A stretch of DNA of 13,596 bases from Bacteroidales bacterium (GTDB lineage Bacteria; Bacteroidota; Bacteroidia; Bacteroidales; UBA12077): NCBI GenBank assembly GCA_030156305.1, contig JASGMZ010000057.1, positions 1 through 13,596 of the forward strand, written 5' to 3'. Below the pieces are notes generated by a model that did not search any database, was not told the DNA's origin, and saw nothing but the letters and a program-made list of their open reading frames with translations. Shown one piece after another: positions 7,578-13,596 of the stretch. Position 1 is the first letter of the stretch; each line of letters starts with the position of its first letter. The translations under genes were made by a program, and so were the position numbers.

Positions 7578-9193
7578 TATTTTTTATAATCTTCAGCCAT
7601 CTTTAAAGCTTCATAGCCGCTGACAATACCTCCGGTATAGGATAACTTCTTAAATTTTGTTTTCCATTTTATCAATCGTAAACCTTCTCGTGGTTTAAAC
7701 ACTTTAACATCAGGATAAACTAAAGCTGATTTTTGAATGATTTCTTTTACCTCCACAGCTGATAGCTCAGGATAATAGGATAGGAGTAGCGCAGCTACTC
7801 CGGAAACTACCGGTGCTGAAACACTTGTCCCATCAGCAATTTGATATTTATTTTCCGGTGCTAATGATTTTATTCTGGAGCCCGGAGCAAAAATATCTAC
7901 CATCTCGTCACCATAATTTGTAAAACTGGCTGCAAATTGCTTATTGCAAGTTTTGGTACTGGCCCCAACAGTAATCCAGTTGTCAACAACTAAGTTTTTA
8001 TCAATTATTTTAGTTGGATATTGTTTTACTTTATCAATATTATTGGCATCGTTTCCTGCAGCATGTACCAGAAGAACATCGTTTTCCTGAGCATACAATA
8101 CTGCTTCGTCTACCAAATATTTATGGGGAGATAAATCTTTTCCAAAACTCATATTAATGATTCGTGCTCCATTATCGACGGCATAACGTATTGCTTTGGC
8201 TACGTCTTTATCTCTTTCATCCCCATCCGGAACAACTTTTAATGCCATAATTTTTGCATTTTCTGCTATGCCGTCAATACCTAATTCATTATCTCTTTTA
8301 GCAGCAATGATTCCTGAAACAAAAGTGCCATGAAATGCTTCCGGGCCATAAACATTGTTGTTGCCATAGTTTTCACTCATATCGGTAACATCATCACCAA
8401 TAATTGCTCTTGGATTATAATCCGTATTTAGATGGTAATCTAAGGCCACATCAAGGTGAGATTCAATTTCTTCGAAAATTTCTTCGCTAATACCATACTT
8501 TACAAAGTTATAAATGGTTTTAATCTCCTTCTTATAAGTTTTATCCGTTTCTTTTAAACTATCCAAATCGTTAATTACAATAGAATCTGTTTGTAAAACA
8601 TCAGCAATGGTTTGATAAGCATTGTGATATTTGTTTGTATATTTTTCAAAGCCCTTTTTTTGGCGTTGGGCGTCTTTCAAACTCTTTTCATATCTTTTGG
8701 CAGCCTCTTTGTACAGGCCATATTGCTCTTTTTCTTCGTCGCTTAACGTTCTTTTTTTTACATCACTAAATTTTTGATGGTATTTTTTATAAATACGCGT
8801 AATTTCCAGATTCTCATGGGTTATATTTGCGCCTTCAGCATTTCCCAGGAAGTTCCATCCGTGGATATCATCAATATATCCATTTTCATCATCATCAATA
8901 CCGTTATCCGGGATTTCGTTTTTGTTTATCCACATCTTCTCCTTCAGGTCTTCGTGATTAAAATCTACTCCGCCATCAATAACAGCAACAATTACAGGTT
9001 TAGATTCTTTATCTTGTAAAAATTGATAAGCCTTATCAATTTCTGCACCATAAACCTGGTCGTCTATTGGTGATTGATTAAACCAATCATGCTCAATTTC
9101 TTTTTTTGTATTTTCATTGTTAATGTTTTGGCCTTGAGCTTTTAACCCTAAAAATGTAAATATTGCTATTAAAATTAAAAGTGTTTTTCTCAT
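7577..9193 (-). CDS. Secreted subtilisin-like (S8) serine protease with long Asp-His insertion
   Basis: This 538-residue exported protease has all three catalytic motifs: Asp73 in AVIDGGVDFNHEDL, His288 in FHGTFVSGIIAA and Ser457 in DGTSVSAPVVSGVAALL. The oxyanion Asn381 lies in HAAGNDA. A signal peptide (MRKTLLILIAIFTFLGLKAQG) is visible. After the Asp motif comes an acidic, probably calcium-binding stretch, DNGIDDDENGYIDDIHGWNF (about 96-115). A Lys/Glu-rich helical insertion follows (about 130-240), so Asp and His are about 215 residues apart instead of the few dozen in simple subtilisins. No type IX secretion C-terminal domain is evident. I start at ATG 9193 because the signal peptide begins there. 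An upstream in-frame ATG at 9244 would add 17 residues and place the signal behind a polar extension encoded by a terminator-like hairpin. Confidence 0.93.
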   Translation of the reverse strand: MRKTLLILIAIFTFLGLKAQGQNINNENTKKEIEHDWFNQSPIDDQVYGAEIDKAYQFLQDKESKPVIVAVIDGGVDFNHEDLKEKMWINKNEIPDNGIDDDENGYIDDIHGWNFLGNAEGANITHENLEITRIYKKYHQKFSDVKKRTLSDEEKEQYGLYKEAAKRYEKSLKDAQRQKKGFEKYTNKYHNAYQTIADVLQTDSIVINDLDSLKETDKTYKKEIKTIYNFVKYGISEEIFEEIESHLDVALDYHLNTDYNPRAIIGDDVTDMSENYGNNNVYGPEAFHGTFVSGIIAAKRDNELGIDGIAENAKIMALKVVPDGDERDKDVAKAIRYAVDNGARIINMSFGKDLSPHKYLVDEAVLYAQENDVLLVHAAGNDANNIDKVKQYPTKIIDKNLVVDNWITVGASTKTCNKQFAASFTNYGDEMVDIFAPGSRIKSLAPENKYQIADGTSVSAPVVSGVAALLLSYYPELSAVEVKEIIQKSALVYPDVKVFKPREGLRLIKWKTKFKKLSYTGGIVSGYEALKMAEDYKK

Positions 9194-9206
9194 CTGTTTT
9201 TTATTT

Positions 9207-9238
9207 AAAAAAAAAGAGAAAGTCACGCTTTCTCTTTT
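9207..9238 (-). terminator. Terminator-like hairpin between the asparaginase and protease genes
   Basis: On the minus strand, AAAAGAGAAAG (9238-9228) pairs perfectly with CTTTCTCTTTT (9222-9212) around a 5-base loop. The T-run extends to 9207, nine T in total counting the stem end. It sits 22 bases after the asparaginase stop and ends 13 bases before the protease ATG at 9193. No TAnnTTTG box lies between it and the protease, so the hairpin may act as a leaky terminator or a leader attenuator for the protease. Confidence 0.8.
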
Positions 9239-9260
9239 GTACAACGTAAAAGTAGTAAAA

Positions 9261-10238
9261 TTATTTGAATATTAATATCTCTTTCTCGCCCGTTGATTTA
9301 CTGTAAGCTCTAAACATCATGTTCGTATTAAATGGCATAGCGATATTCCCATTTTTATCAACGGCAATAATCCCTCCGTCACCGCCGGCTTCTACCAGTT
9401 TTTTGTTAACCACTATGTTTGCAGCATCTTCTAAACTTAAATTTTTATATTCCATTAAGGCTGAAATATCATGAGCTACGGTATAACGGATAAAAAATTC
9501 GCCATGTCCGGTAGCAGATACAGCACAAGTATTGTTGTTGGCATAATTTCCTGCACCAATAATGGGGGAGTCACCAATACGTCCGTATTTTTTATTGGTC
9601 CTACCACCGGTAGATGTTCCTGCGGCCAGGTTTCCATTTTTATCTAAAGCGACACATCCGACGGTCCCGTGTTTTTCTGCTTTTAAGATGCGTTGTAAAC
9701 TTTCCCATCGTTCTTGAGTTCGAAAATAGGATGAGTCAACGATTTCTATCCCTTGTTGCTTTGCAAAATCGGAAGCTCCTTTCCCAGCCAGCATTACATG
9801 CTCTGATTCGTTCATCACTTTTATGGCTGCTGATATTGGGTTTTTAATATCACCCACACCTGCAACAGCTCCTGCATTTAAATTGCTTCCATCCATAATG
9901 GAAGCATCCATTTCGTTGGTTCCTTCGTGAGTGAAAACAGCCCCTTTACCTGCATTAAATAATGGGCAATTTTCAAGATAATTAATGGTTTTTTCAATAG
10001 CTTCAATACTTGTTCCACCTTCGGATAGAATTTTTTCTCCAATAGCTAAGGCTTCGCCAAGTTTTTCCTTATAAATCATTTGTTGTTCTTCGTTAATATC
10101 TTTGTTACTTGCATTTCCAGCTCCTCCGTGAATTACAATAACATAGCCAGGCTGAGATGATTGCTCTTTTTGTGTACATGAATAAACAAAAAGCAGTGAA
10201 ATACTAAAAAAGACAAATAGTTTGAATAGATTTTTCAT
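9261..10238 (-). CDS. Isoaspartyl peptidase / L-asparaginase (Ntn-hydrolase), lipoprotein
   Basis: This 325-residue plant-type asparaginase is expected to self-cleave before Thr192 in HGTVGCVALDKNGNLAAGTS, freeing the nucleophile. It hydrolyses isoaspartyl dipeptides and/or asparagine. Family landmarks include IHGGAGN (36-42), the Gly-rich AGKGAVFTHEGTNEMDASIM region (96-115), RIGDSPIIGAGNYA with Arg220 and Asp223, ATGHGE (242-247) and GGDGGIIAVDKNGN (285-298). The N-terminus is a lipoprotein signal ending VYSC, with Cys21 as the lipidation site, so the enzyme should be anchored to the envelope, probably in the periplasm or at the outer membrane. The ATG at 10238 gives this signal directly. 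It lies upstream of the protease on the same strand, separated by a hairpin. A shared role in scavenging peptides or damaged protein is a reasonable inference. Confidence 0.92.
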   Translation of the reverse strand: MKNLFKLFVFFSISLLFVYSCTQKEQSSQPGYVIVIHGGAGNASNKDINEEQQMIYKEKLGEALAIGEKILSEGGTSIEAIEKTINYLENCPLFNAGKGAVFTHEGTNEMDASIMDGSNLNAGAVAGVGDIKNPISAAIKVMNESEHVMLAGKGASDFAKQQGIEIVDSSYFRTQERWESLQRILKAEKHGTVGCVALDKNGNLAAGTSTGGRTNKKYGRIGDSPIIGAGNYANNNTCAVSATGHGEFFIRYTVAHDISALMEYKNLSLEDAANIVVNKKLVEAGGDGGIIAVDKNGNIAMPFNTNMMFRAYSKSTGEKEILIFK

Positions 10239-10549
10239 GATGGTTTTAATTTAATTTTTATTGAAATAATACAACTAATTTAACAATAATTTTACTTTTG
10301 CATAAATTTATTTTAACAATGAGGAAACATCCATGCACTGAAAATCACAAAAATGAAATGAATATAACATGGATGTTCCACAAGGCCAATTAATTAACTA
10401 AAAATATATTCGTGTGAAACCCTCATGCAATAAAGTACACAACAAGGATATGAATAAATTTTGAGGGTTCCATGGTATTTGAAATACAGAAGTAAAAATA
10501 AGCAAATGTATTTACTTGAATAACAGGAGTATAACATAAATATATTCGA
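10239..10549. other. 311-base divergent intergenic region with two long-loop hairpins
   Basis: No convincing gene lies here. Two inverted repeats are visible: AACATCCATG (10326-10335) with CATGGATGTT (10368-10377), a perfect 10-bp stem with a 32-base loop; and AACCCTCA (10418-10425) with TGAGGGTT (10462-10469), 8 bp with a 36-base loop. Neither is followed by a T-run. An exact promoter -7 box lies 25 bases before the first hairpin on the plus strand, so the region may give a structured leader for the LTA-synthase-like gene or a separate small RNA. It also contains one copy of a 19-base sequence repeated at the start of the downstream gene. Confidence 0.4.
10293..10300 (+). promoter_or_regulatory. 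Bacteroidota-type -7 promoter box upstream of the second LTA-synthase-like gene
   Basis: TACTTTTG matches TAnnTTTG exactly. The surrounding TACTTTTGCATAAA is identical to the operon promoter at 2387-2400. It is about 250 bases before the ATG at 10550, which implies a long leader covering both hairpins. No TTTG box is seen at standard spacing upstream. Confidence 0.5.
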
Positions 10550-10556
10550 ATGAAAC
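10402..10556 (+). repeat. Imperfect 19-base direct repeat, second copy spanning a start codon
   Basis: AAATATATTCGTGTGAAAC (10402-10420) and AAATATATTCGAATGAAAC (10538-10556) match at 17 of 19 positions. The second copy contains the ATG of the LTA-synthase-like gene. The first carries GTG in the same place, followed by a frame that stops after 16 codons. This may be a remnant of a duplicated translation start or a protein/RNA binding site. Confidence 0.45.
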
Positions 10557-12382
10557 AACGGTTAAAATTTTTTGCTACGTATGCTTTGTATTGGCTAATT
10601 TTATTCATGGCAGCGCGTCTTTTTTTTCTACTCTATCAATATAAATTTTCTTTTGACCTTAGTTTTAGTGAATGGGTATTGACATTTGTTTATGGCCTTC
10701 GTTTAGATATTTCATCTGTTGGATACATTTTGGCTATTACAGGTTTAATCTTAACTTTTACTTTTCTATTCAGCGGAAAAATTATTCATAAAATTCTTAA
10801 ACCATTTACACTTATTGTTTTTGCTATTAGTTCAATCATAATTGTTGTTGATTTAGAATTGTATAAAAACTGGGGTTATCGTATGGATGCCACTCCATTA
10901 TTATATATTACCAAGCCAAAAGAGGCAATGGCATCAACCGAATGGTGGCTCAATTTAATCCTTTTACTATTTATTATTCTGCTTATTTTTTCGGGAAATT
11001 ATGTTTACAACAAATTGCTTAAACCCAAAATATTAGCTATAAAACAAGGTAACCTAATTACATTTTTTCTTCTTTTATTTCTTACAGGCACCATGATTCT
11101 TCCTGTTCGTGCTAGCTTTGGAATTGCTCCCGTAAATACAGGCATGGTTTATTTTAGTAAAAATAAATTTGCTAATCATGCTGCTGTAAACGTAGTTTGG
11201 AATGCTGTTCATTCTATGATAAACCGTAAAAATTCTGAAAATACATATCATTTCATGCCTAATCAGAAAGCAGAATCGATTGTGAACAAATTAACGGCTC
11301 ATGATAATAATTCATTAAAAATTTTAAATAAAAAAAATCCTAATGTCGTAATATTAATTCTGGAAAGTTTTACATCTAAAGTAATTGGTGCTTTAGGAGG
11401 AGAGTGGGATTCTACTCCTAATTTTAACGAATTAGCTAAAGAAGGAGTATTGTTTACTAATTTTTATGCCAATGGCGACCGCAGTGATAAAGGTATTGTT
11501 TCCATTTTAAGCGGTTATCCTGCTCAACCAACAACATCAATTATTAAAACTTCGAGCAAAACAGAATCGTTACCATTTTTGTTTAAAAATTTTAATTCAC
11601 TGGGTTACGAATCCTCGTTTTATTACGGCGGGAATATAGACTTCGCAAATATGCGTTCTTATTTTCTAAATAGTGAAGTACATCACCTTATAACTGACCA
11701 ACAGTTTGATAAGAAATACCGAACCACAAAATGGGGAGTACACGATGAACACTTATTTTCTTATCTTTATGAGGATATGTTTAAGGCTGAAAAACCTTTT
11801 TTTAAAGTTGTTTTTACACTTAGTAGCCACGATCCGTTTGATGTTCCGATGGAACCTGTTTTTGAGGGAAATGACAGAGCAACAAAATTTCGAAACTCAA
11901 TTTATTATACCGATCGTTGTTTAGGTGATTTTTTTCGTAACATAAAAAAGACAGAAATTTGGGACAATACTTTGTTCATTTTATTAGCCGATCACGGCAG
12001 CCCTCGCCCGGGGAATTTACAAAACCATGAGTTGGAAAAATTTCATATCCCCATGTTATGGATCGGTGGTGCTTTAAACACTAATTCAAAAATTATTAAT
12101 AAACCGGGTTCTCAAATTGATCTGCCTAATACTTTATTAAGTCAGATTTCATCAATTGATTCATCTTATATCTATAGTAATAATCTGTTGAATCCCGATT
12201 ATTCAGGTTTTGTATTTTATGCTTTTAACGATGGCTTTGGTTTTATAACCGATTCTACGAAAGTTATTTATGATAATGTAGGCAAGCATATTTTATATGA
12301 AGAGGGTAATGATATTCTGGAAGATTTAGAAAAAGGAAAAGCATATCTTCAATTGCTTTCCAACGATTATATTAATCGTTAA
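10550..12382 (+). CDS. LTA synthase-family sulfatase-fold membrane protein (second paralogue)
   Basis: This 610-residue protein has the same plan as the 241-2145 product. Hydrophobic segments lie near residues 8-30, 56-75, 85-102, 134-152 and 168-186. They are followed by an extracytoplasmic phosphatase-superfamily domain from about 265. Visible landmarks are Glu272 in ILILESFTSK, Ser312 at the nucleophile position in ANGDRSDKGIVSILSGYPA, SSHDPF with His427, and ADHGSPRPGN with Asp481 and His482. Both paralogues share a GLR-x-DIS motif between the first two helices. DRSDKG is closer to the classical family nucleophile region than the SIEA version of the other paralogue. Expected work is transfer of a phosphorylated head group to an envelope polymer or lipid; the substrate is not deducible. 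No Shine-Dalgarno sequence is suitably placed, as is normal in this phylum. Confidence 0.86.
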   Translation: MKQRLKFFATYALYWLILFMAARLFFLLYQYKFSFDLSFSEWVLTFVYGLRLDISSVGYILAITGLILTFTFLFSGKIIHKILKPFTLIVFAISSIIIVVDLELYKNWGYRMDATPLLYITKPKEAMASTEWWLNLILLLFIILLIFSGNYVYNKLLKPKILAIKQGNLITFFLLLFLTGTMILPVRASFGIAPVNTGMVYFSKNKFANHAAVNVVWNAVHSMINRKNSENTYHFMPNQKAESIVNKLTAHDNNSLKILNKKNPNVVILILESFTSKVIGALGGEWDSTPNFNELAKEGVLFTNFYANGDRSDKGIVSILSGYPAQPTTSIIKTSSKTESLPFLFKNFNSLGYESSFYYGGNIDFANMRSYFLNSEVHHLITDQQFDKKYRTTKWGVHDEHLFSYLYEDMFKAEKPFFKVVFTLSSHDPFDVPMEPVFEGNDRATKFRNSIYYTDRCLGDFFRNIKKTEIWDNTLFILLADHGSPRPGNLQNHELEKFHIPMLWIGGALNTNSKIINKPGSQIDLPNTLLSQISSIDSSYIYSNNLLNPDYSGFVFYAFNDGFGFITDSTKVIYDNVGKHILYEEGNDILEDLEKGKAYLQLLSNDYINR

Positions 12383-12501
12383 ACAATATTTGGTTTCTTC
12401 TCGTTTGATCTAATTTTAACAGGGTTGACAAATAATTATTATGCCTGATAGATAAATCCTAAATTCAAGTAATTAGTGCATCTTAGAAAACACCAGTTTT
12501 T

Positions 12502-12630
12502 TTAGTGGCGTAATAAAAAACGTCAAGAACAAGGCTTGCGAAGAATTGGCAGCGAGGAGTTTACTAACGTAAATGACTAATTGCCAATGCGAGTGTAACG
12601 CAGTTATTGACGTTTTCTTATAGCCACTAA
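12502..12630. repeat. 129-nt structured inverted-repeat element (ncRNA, REP- or MITE-like)
   Basis: Terminal arms TTAGTGGC (12502-12509) and GCCACTAA (12623-12630) pair perfectly. The pairing continues inward with small bulges and then a perfect 10 bp, AAAACGTCAA (12517-12526) with TTGACGTTTT (12607-12616). Further nested stems are TGCG/CGCA (12537-12540, 12599-12602), ATTGGCA/TGCCAAT (12545-12551, 12582-12588) and an apical TTTAC-TAAC-GTAAA hairpin (12560-12573). The centre is more GC-rich than the flanks. There is no T-run on either strand after the outer stem, so it is not a simple terminator, and it holds no meaningful ORF. It occupies most of the right half of the 333-base gap 12383-12715. 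In the left half (12383-12500) I see only AT-rich sequence. Confidence 0.7.
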
Positions 12631-12653
12631 TTAATGTAACTTTTTAAGAGGAC

Positions 12654-12684
12654 TTTGTAAAGAAATATTTTTTTAATATATTTA
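12654..12684 (+). promoter_or_regulatory. Putative promoter of the DHOD-like gene
   Basis: TTTG (12654-12657) is followed after exactly 19 bases by TATATTTA (12677-12684), which matches the TAnnTTTG box except for its last base. This is the only place in the window where both boxes occur at standard spacing. Transcription would start about 25 bases before the ATG at 12716 and just downstream of the structured element. Confidence 0.5.
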
Positions 12685-12715
12685 CTTAATTGAAAAAACT
12701 TAAAACTTTAACATT

Positions 12716-13596
12716 ATGACAGATCTTTCGATAAACTACATGGGGCTTAAACTTCGTAATCCAATTATTGCAGCAAGCTCAGGGTTAACTAATTCTTTGG
12801 ACGATATTAAAGAATTTGAAAAAAAAGGCGCGGGAGCAGTCGTGTTAAAATCTATTTTCGAAGAAGAAATTCGGCGTGAACTCGAAAAAGATTTGACCAG
12901 TATGCATATGGAATCTTTTCTCTATCCGGAAACCATGGATTATTACGATAATTATGCCGAAGATGATTCATTAACCAATCATTTGAAATTGATAAGAGAG
13001 TCTAAGAAAGCCGTTAAAATCCCGATTATTGCAAGTATAAACTGCGTTACTGCCGAAAAGTGGCCATATTATGCACAAACATTACAAGATGCCGGTGCAG
13101 ATGCTTTAGAGCTAAATGTTTTTGTTTTACCTTCTGATTTTAATAAAACCAGCGCTGAAAACGAACAGGTTTATTTTGATATCGTTAAAGAAGTTAAAAA
13201 GCATGTTAAAATCCCTGTTGCTCTAAAAATAAGTTATTACTCATCTAATCTCGGAGCATTTATTCAAAAGCTTTCTAATACTGAAATTGATTCTATCGTA
13301 TTATTTAATCGGTTTTACAGCCCGGATATTGATATCAATAATTTAGATGTTTTGTCGAGCAATGTATTAAGCCATCCCGAAGAATTAACCATCTCATTAC
13401 GCTGGATTGCCATTATGAGCGAAAGAGTAGGTTGTGATTTGGCAGCTTCTACCGGAATACACGATGGCGCTGCGGTTATTAAACAATTGCTGGCCGGTGC
13501 AAATGCAGTACAAATAGCTTCTGCATTTTATAAAAACGGGAAAGGAGTTATCGAAAATATGCTCGATGACCTTTCAACCTGGATGGAACAGAAAAA
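12716..13596 (+). CDS. Dihydroorotate dehydrogenase-like flavoprotein (3' end outside window)
   Basis: The ATG at 12716 opens a frame of 293 codons that runs off the window. The protein follows the FMN-binding TIM-barrel plan of class 1 dihydroorotate dehydrogenases: an N-terminal YMGLKLRNPIIAASSGLT, VVLKSI with Lys45 at the flavin lysine position, IPIIASIN (102-109), GADALELNV (127-135), a PVALKIS strand and Lys171, then TGIHDGAAVIKQLLAGANAV and IASAFYKNG near the end, the usual phosphate-binding region. The canonical N-x-S-C-P-N catalytic loop is replaced by ELNVFVLPSD, so the active-site Cys of class 1 enzymes is missing (Val136 in its place). It therefore may not make orotate, and I give no pyrD symbol. 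Family members of this kind run to about 330 residues, so only a short C-terminus is lacking. Confidence 0.85.
   Translation, partial: MTDLSINYMGLKLRNPIIAASSGLTNSLDDIKEFEKKGAGAVVLKSIFEEEIRRELEKDLTSMHMESFLYPETMDYYDNYAEDDSLTNHLKLIRESKKAVKIPIIASINCVTAEKWPYYAQTLQDAGADALELNVFVLPSDFNKTSAENEQVYFDIVKEVKKHVKIPVALKISYYSSNLGAFIQKLSNTEIDSIVLFNRFYSPDIDINNLDVLSSNVLSHPEELTISLRWIAIMSERVGCDLAASTGIHDGAAVIKQLLAGANAVQIASAFYKNGKGVIENMLDDLSTWMEQK

Noticed and set aside
9194..9244. An N-terminal extension of the protease from an ATG at 9244
   Set aside because: The 17 added residues are polar and precede a clean signal peptide, and the codons lie inside a terminator-like hairpin.
10319..10393. A 24-codon ORF (MRKHPCTENHKNEMNITWMF and four more residues) just after a promoter box
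   Set aside because: It is short, has no recognisable features, and coincides with the first inverted repeat, so the hairpin explains the sequence better.
11706..11924. A plus-strand frame inside the second LTA-synthase-like gene
   Set aside because: It is an alternate frame of a well-supported catalytic domain without its own signals.
12425..12442. TTGACA followed by TATTAT, resembling an enterobacterial sigma70 promoter
   Set aside because: The spacing between the boxes is only about 6 bases and the phylum uses a different consensus.
12502..12630. Reading the inverted-repeat element as a transcription terminator of the LTA-synthase-like gene
   Set aside because: The outer stem is not followed by a T-run on either strand, and the element is much longer and more branched than an intrinsic terminator.

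Overview
The window looks like a chromosomal segment of an anaerobic member of the Bacteroidota, probably Bacteroidales or Marinilabiliales-like. The signs are an AT-rich composition, no Shine-Dalgarno sequences before the genes, Bacteroidota-type promoter boxes (TAnnTTTG, once with a TTTG box 19 bases upstream), a rubredoxin, a Na+-pumping methylmalonyl-CoA decarboxylase, and several protein families common in this phylum. I see no rRNA, tRNA, CRISPR array, phage gene or complete insertion sequence. The taxonomic call is inference; no marker gene is present.

Layout from left to right. (1) Positions 1-133 hold the last codons of an unidentified plus-strand gene. (2) A minus-strand LTA-synthase/MdoB-like membrane sulfatase-fold protein (241-2145) is divergent from the next block. 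(3) The core is a compact plus-strand operon (2414-6962): methylmalonyl-CoA epimerase, carboxyltransferase (mmdA), a small OadG-type membrane subunit, biotin carrier (mmdC), the Na+-translocating beta subunit (mmdB) and a rubredoxin. It has a promoter box at 2387-2394 and a strong intrinsic terminator at 6985-7018. Together these genes would run the last steps of succinate-to-propionate fermentation: the epimerase interconverts the methylmalonyl-CoA epimers, and the membrane complex decarboxylates the acid to propionyl-CoA while exporting Na+. No biotin carboxylase is present, which favours a decarboxylase over an ATP-dependent carboxylase.

(4) A minus-strand block (10238 down to 7017) encodes a lipoprotein isoaspartyl peptidase/asparaginase, a secreted subtilisin-like protease and a TetR regulator. 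The last two overlap by one base. A perfect 11-bp terminator-like hairpin separates the first two. (5) A second LTA-synthase-like protein (10550-12382, plus strand) follows a 311-base gap with hairpins, a promoter box and a repeated gene-start sequence. (6) A 333-base gap contains a 129-nt structured inverted-repeat element (12502-12630), the most unusual non-coding feature here. (7) The window ends inside a dihydroorotate-dehydrogenase-like gene whose active-site motif is not the canonical one.

Items most worth a second look are the structured element at 12502-12630, the exported lipocalin-like domain fused to the Na+ pump beta subunit, the altered active site of the DHOD-like protein, and the hairpin just upstream of the protease gene.
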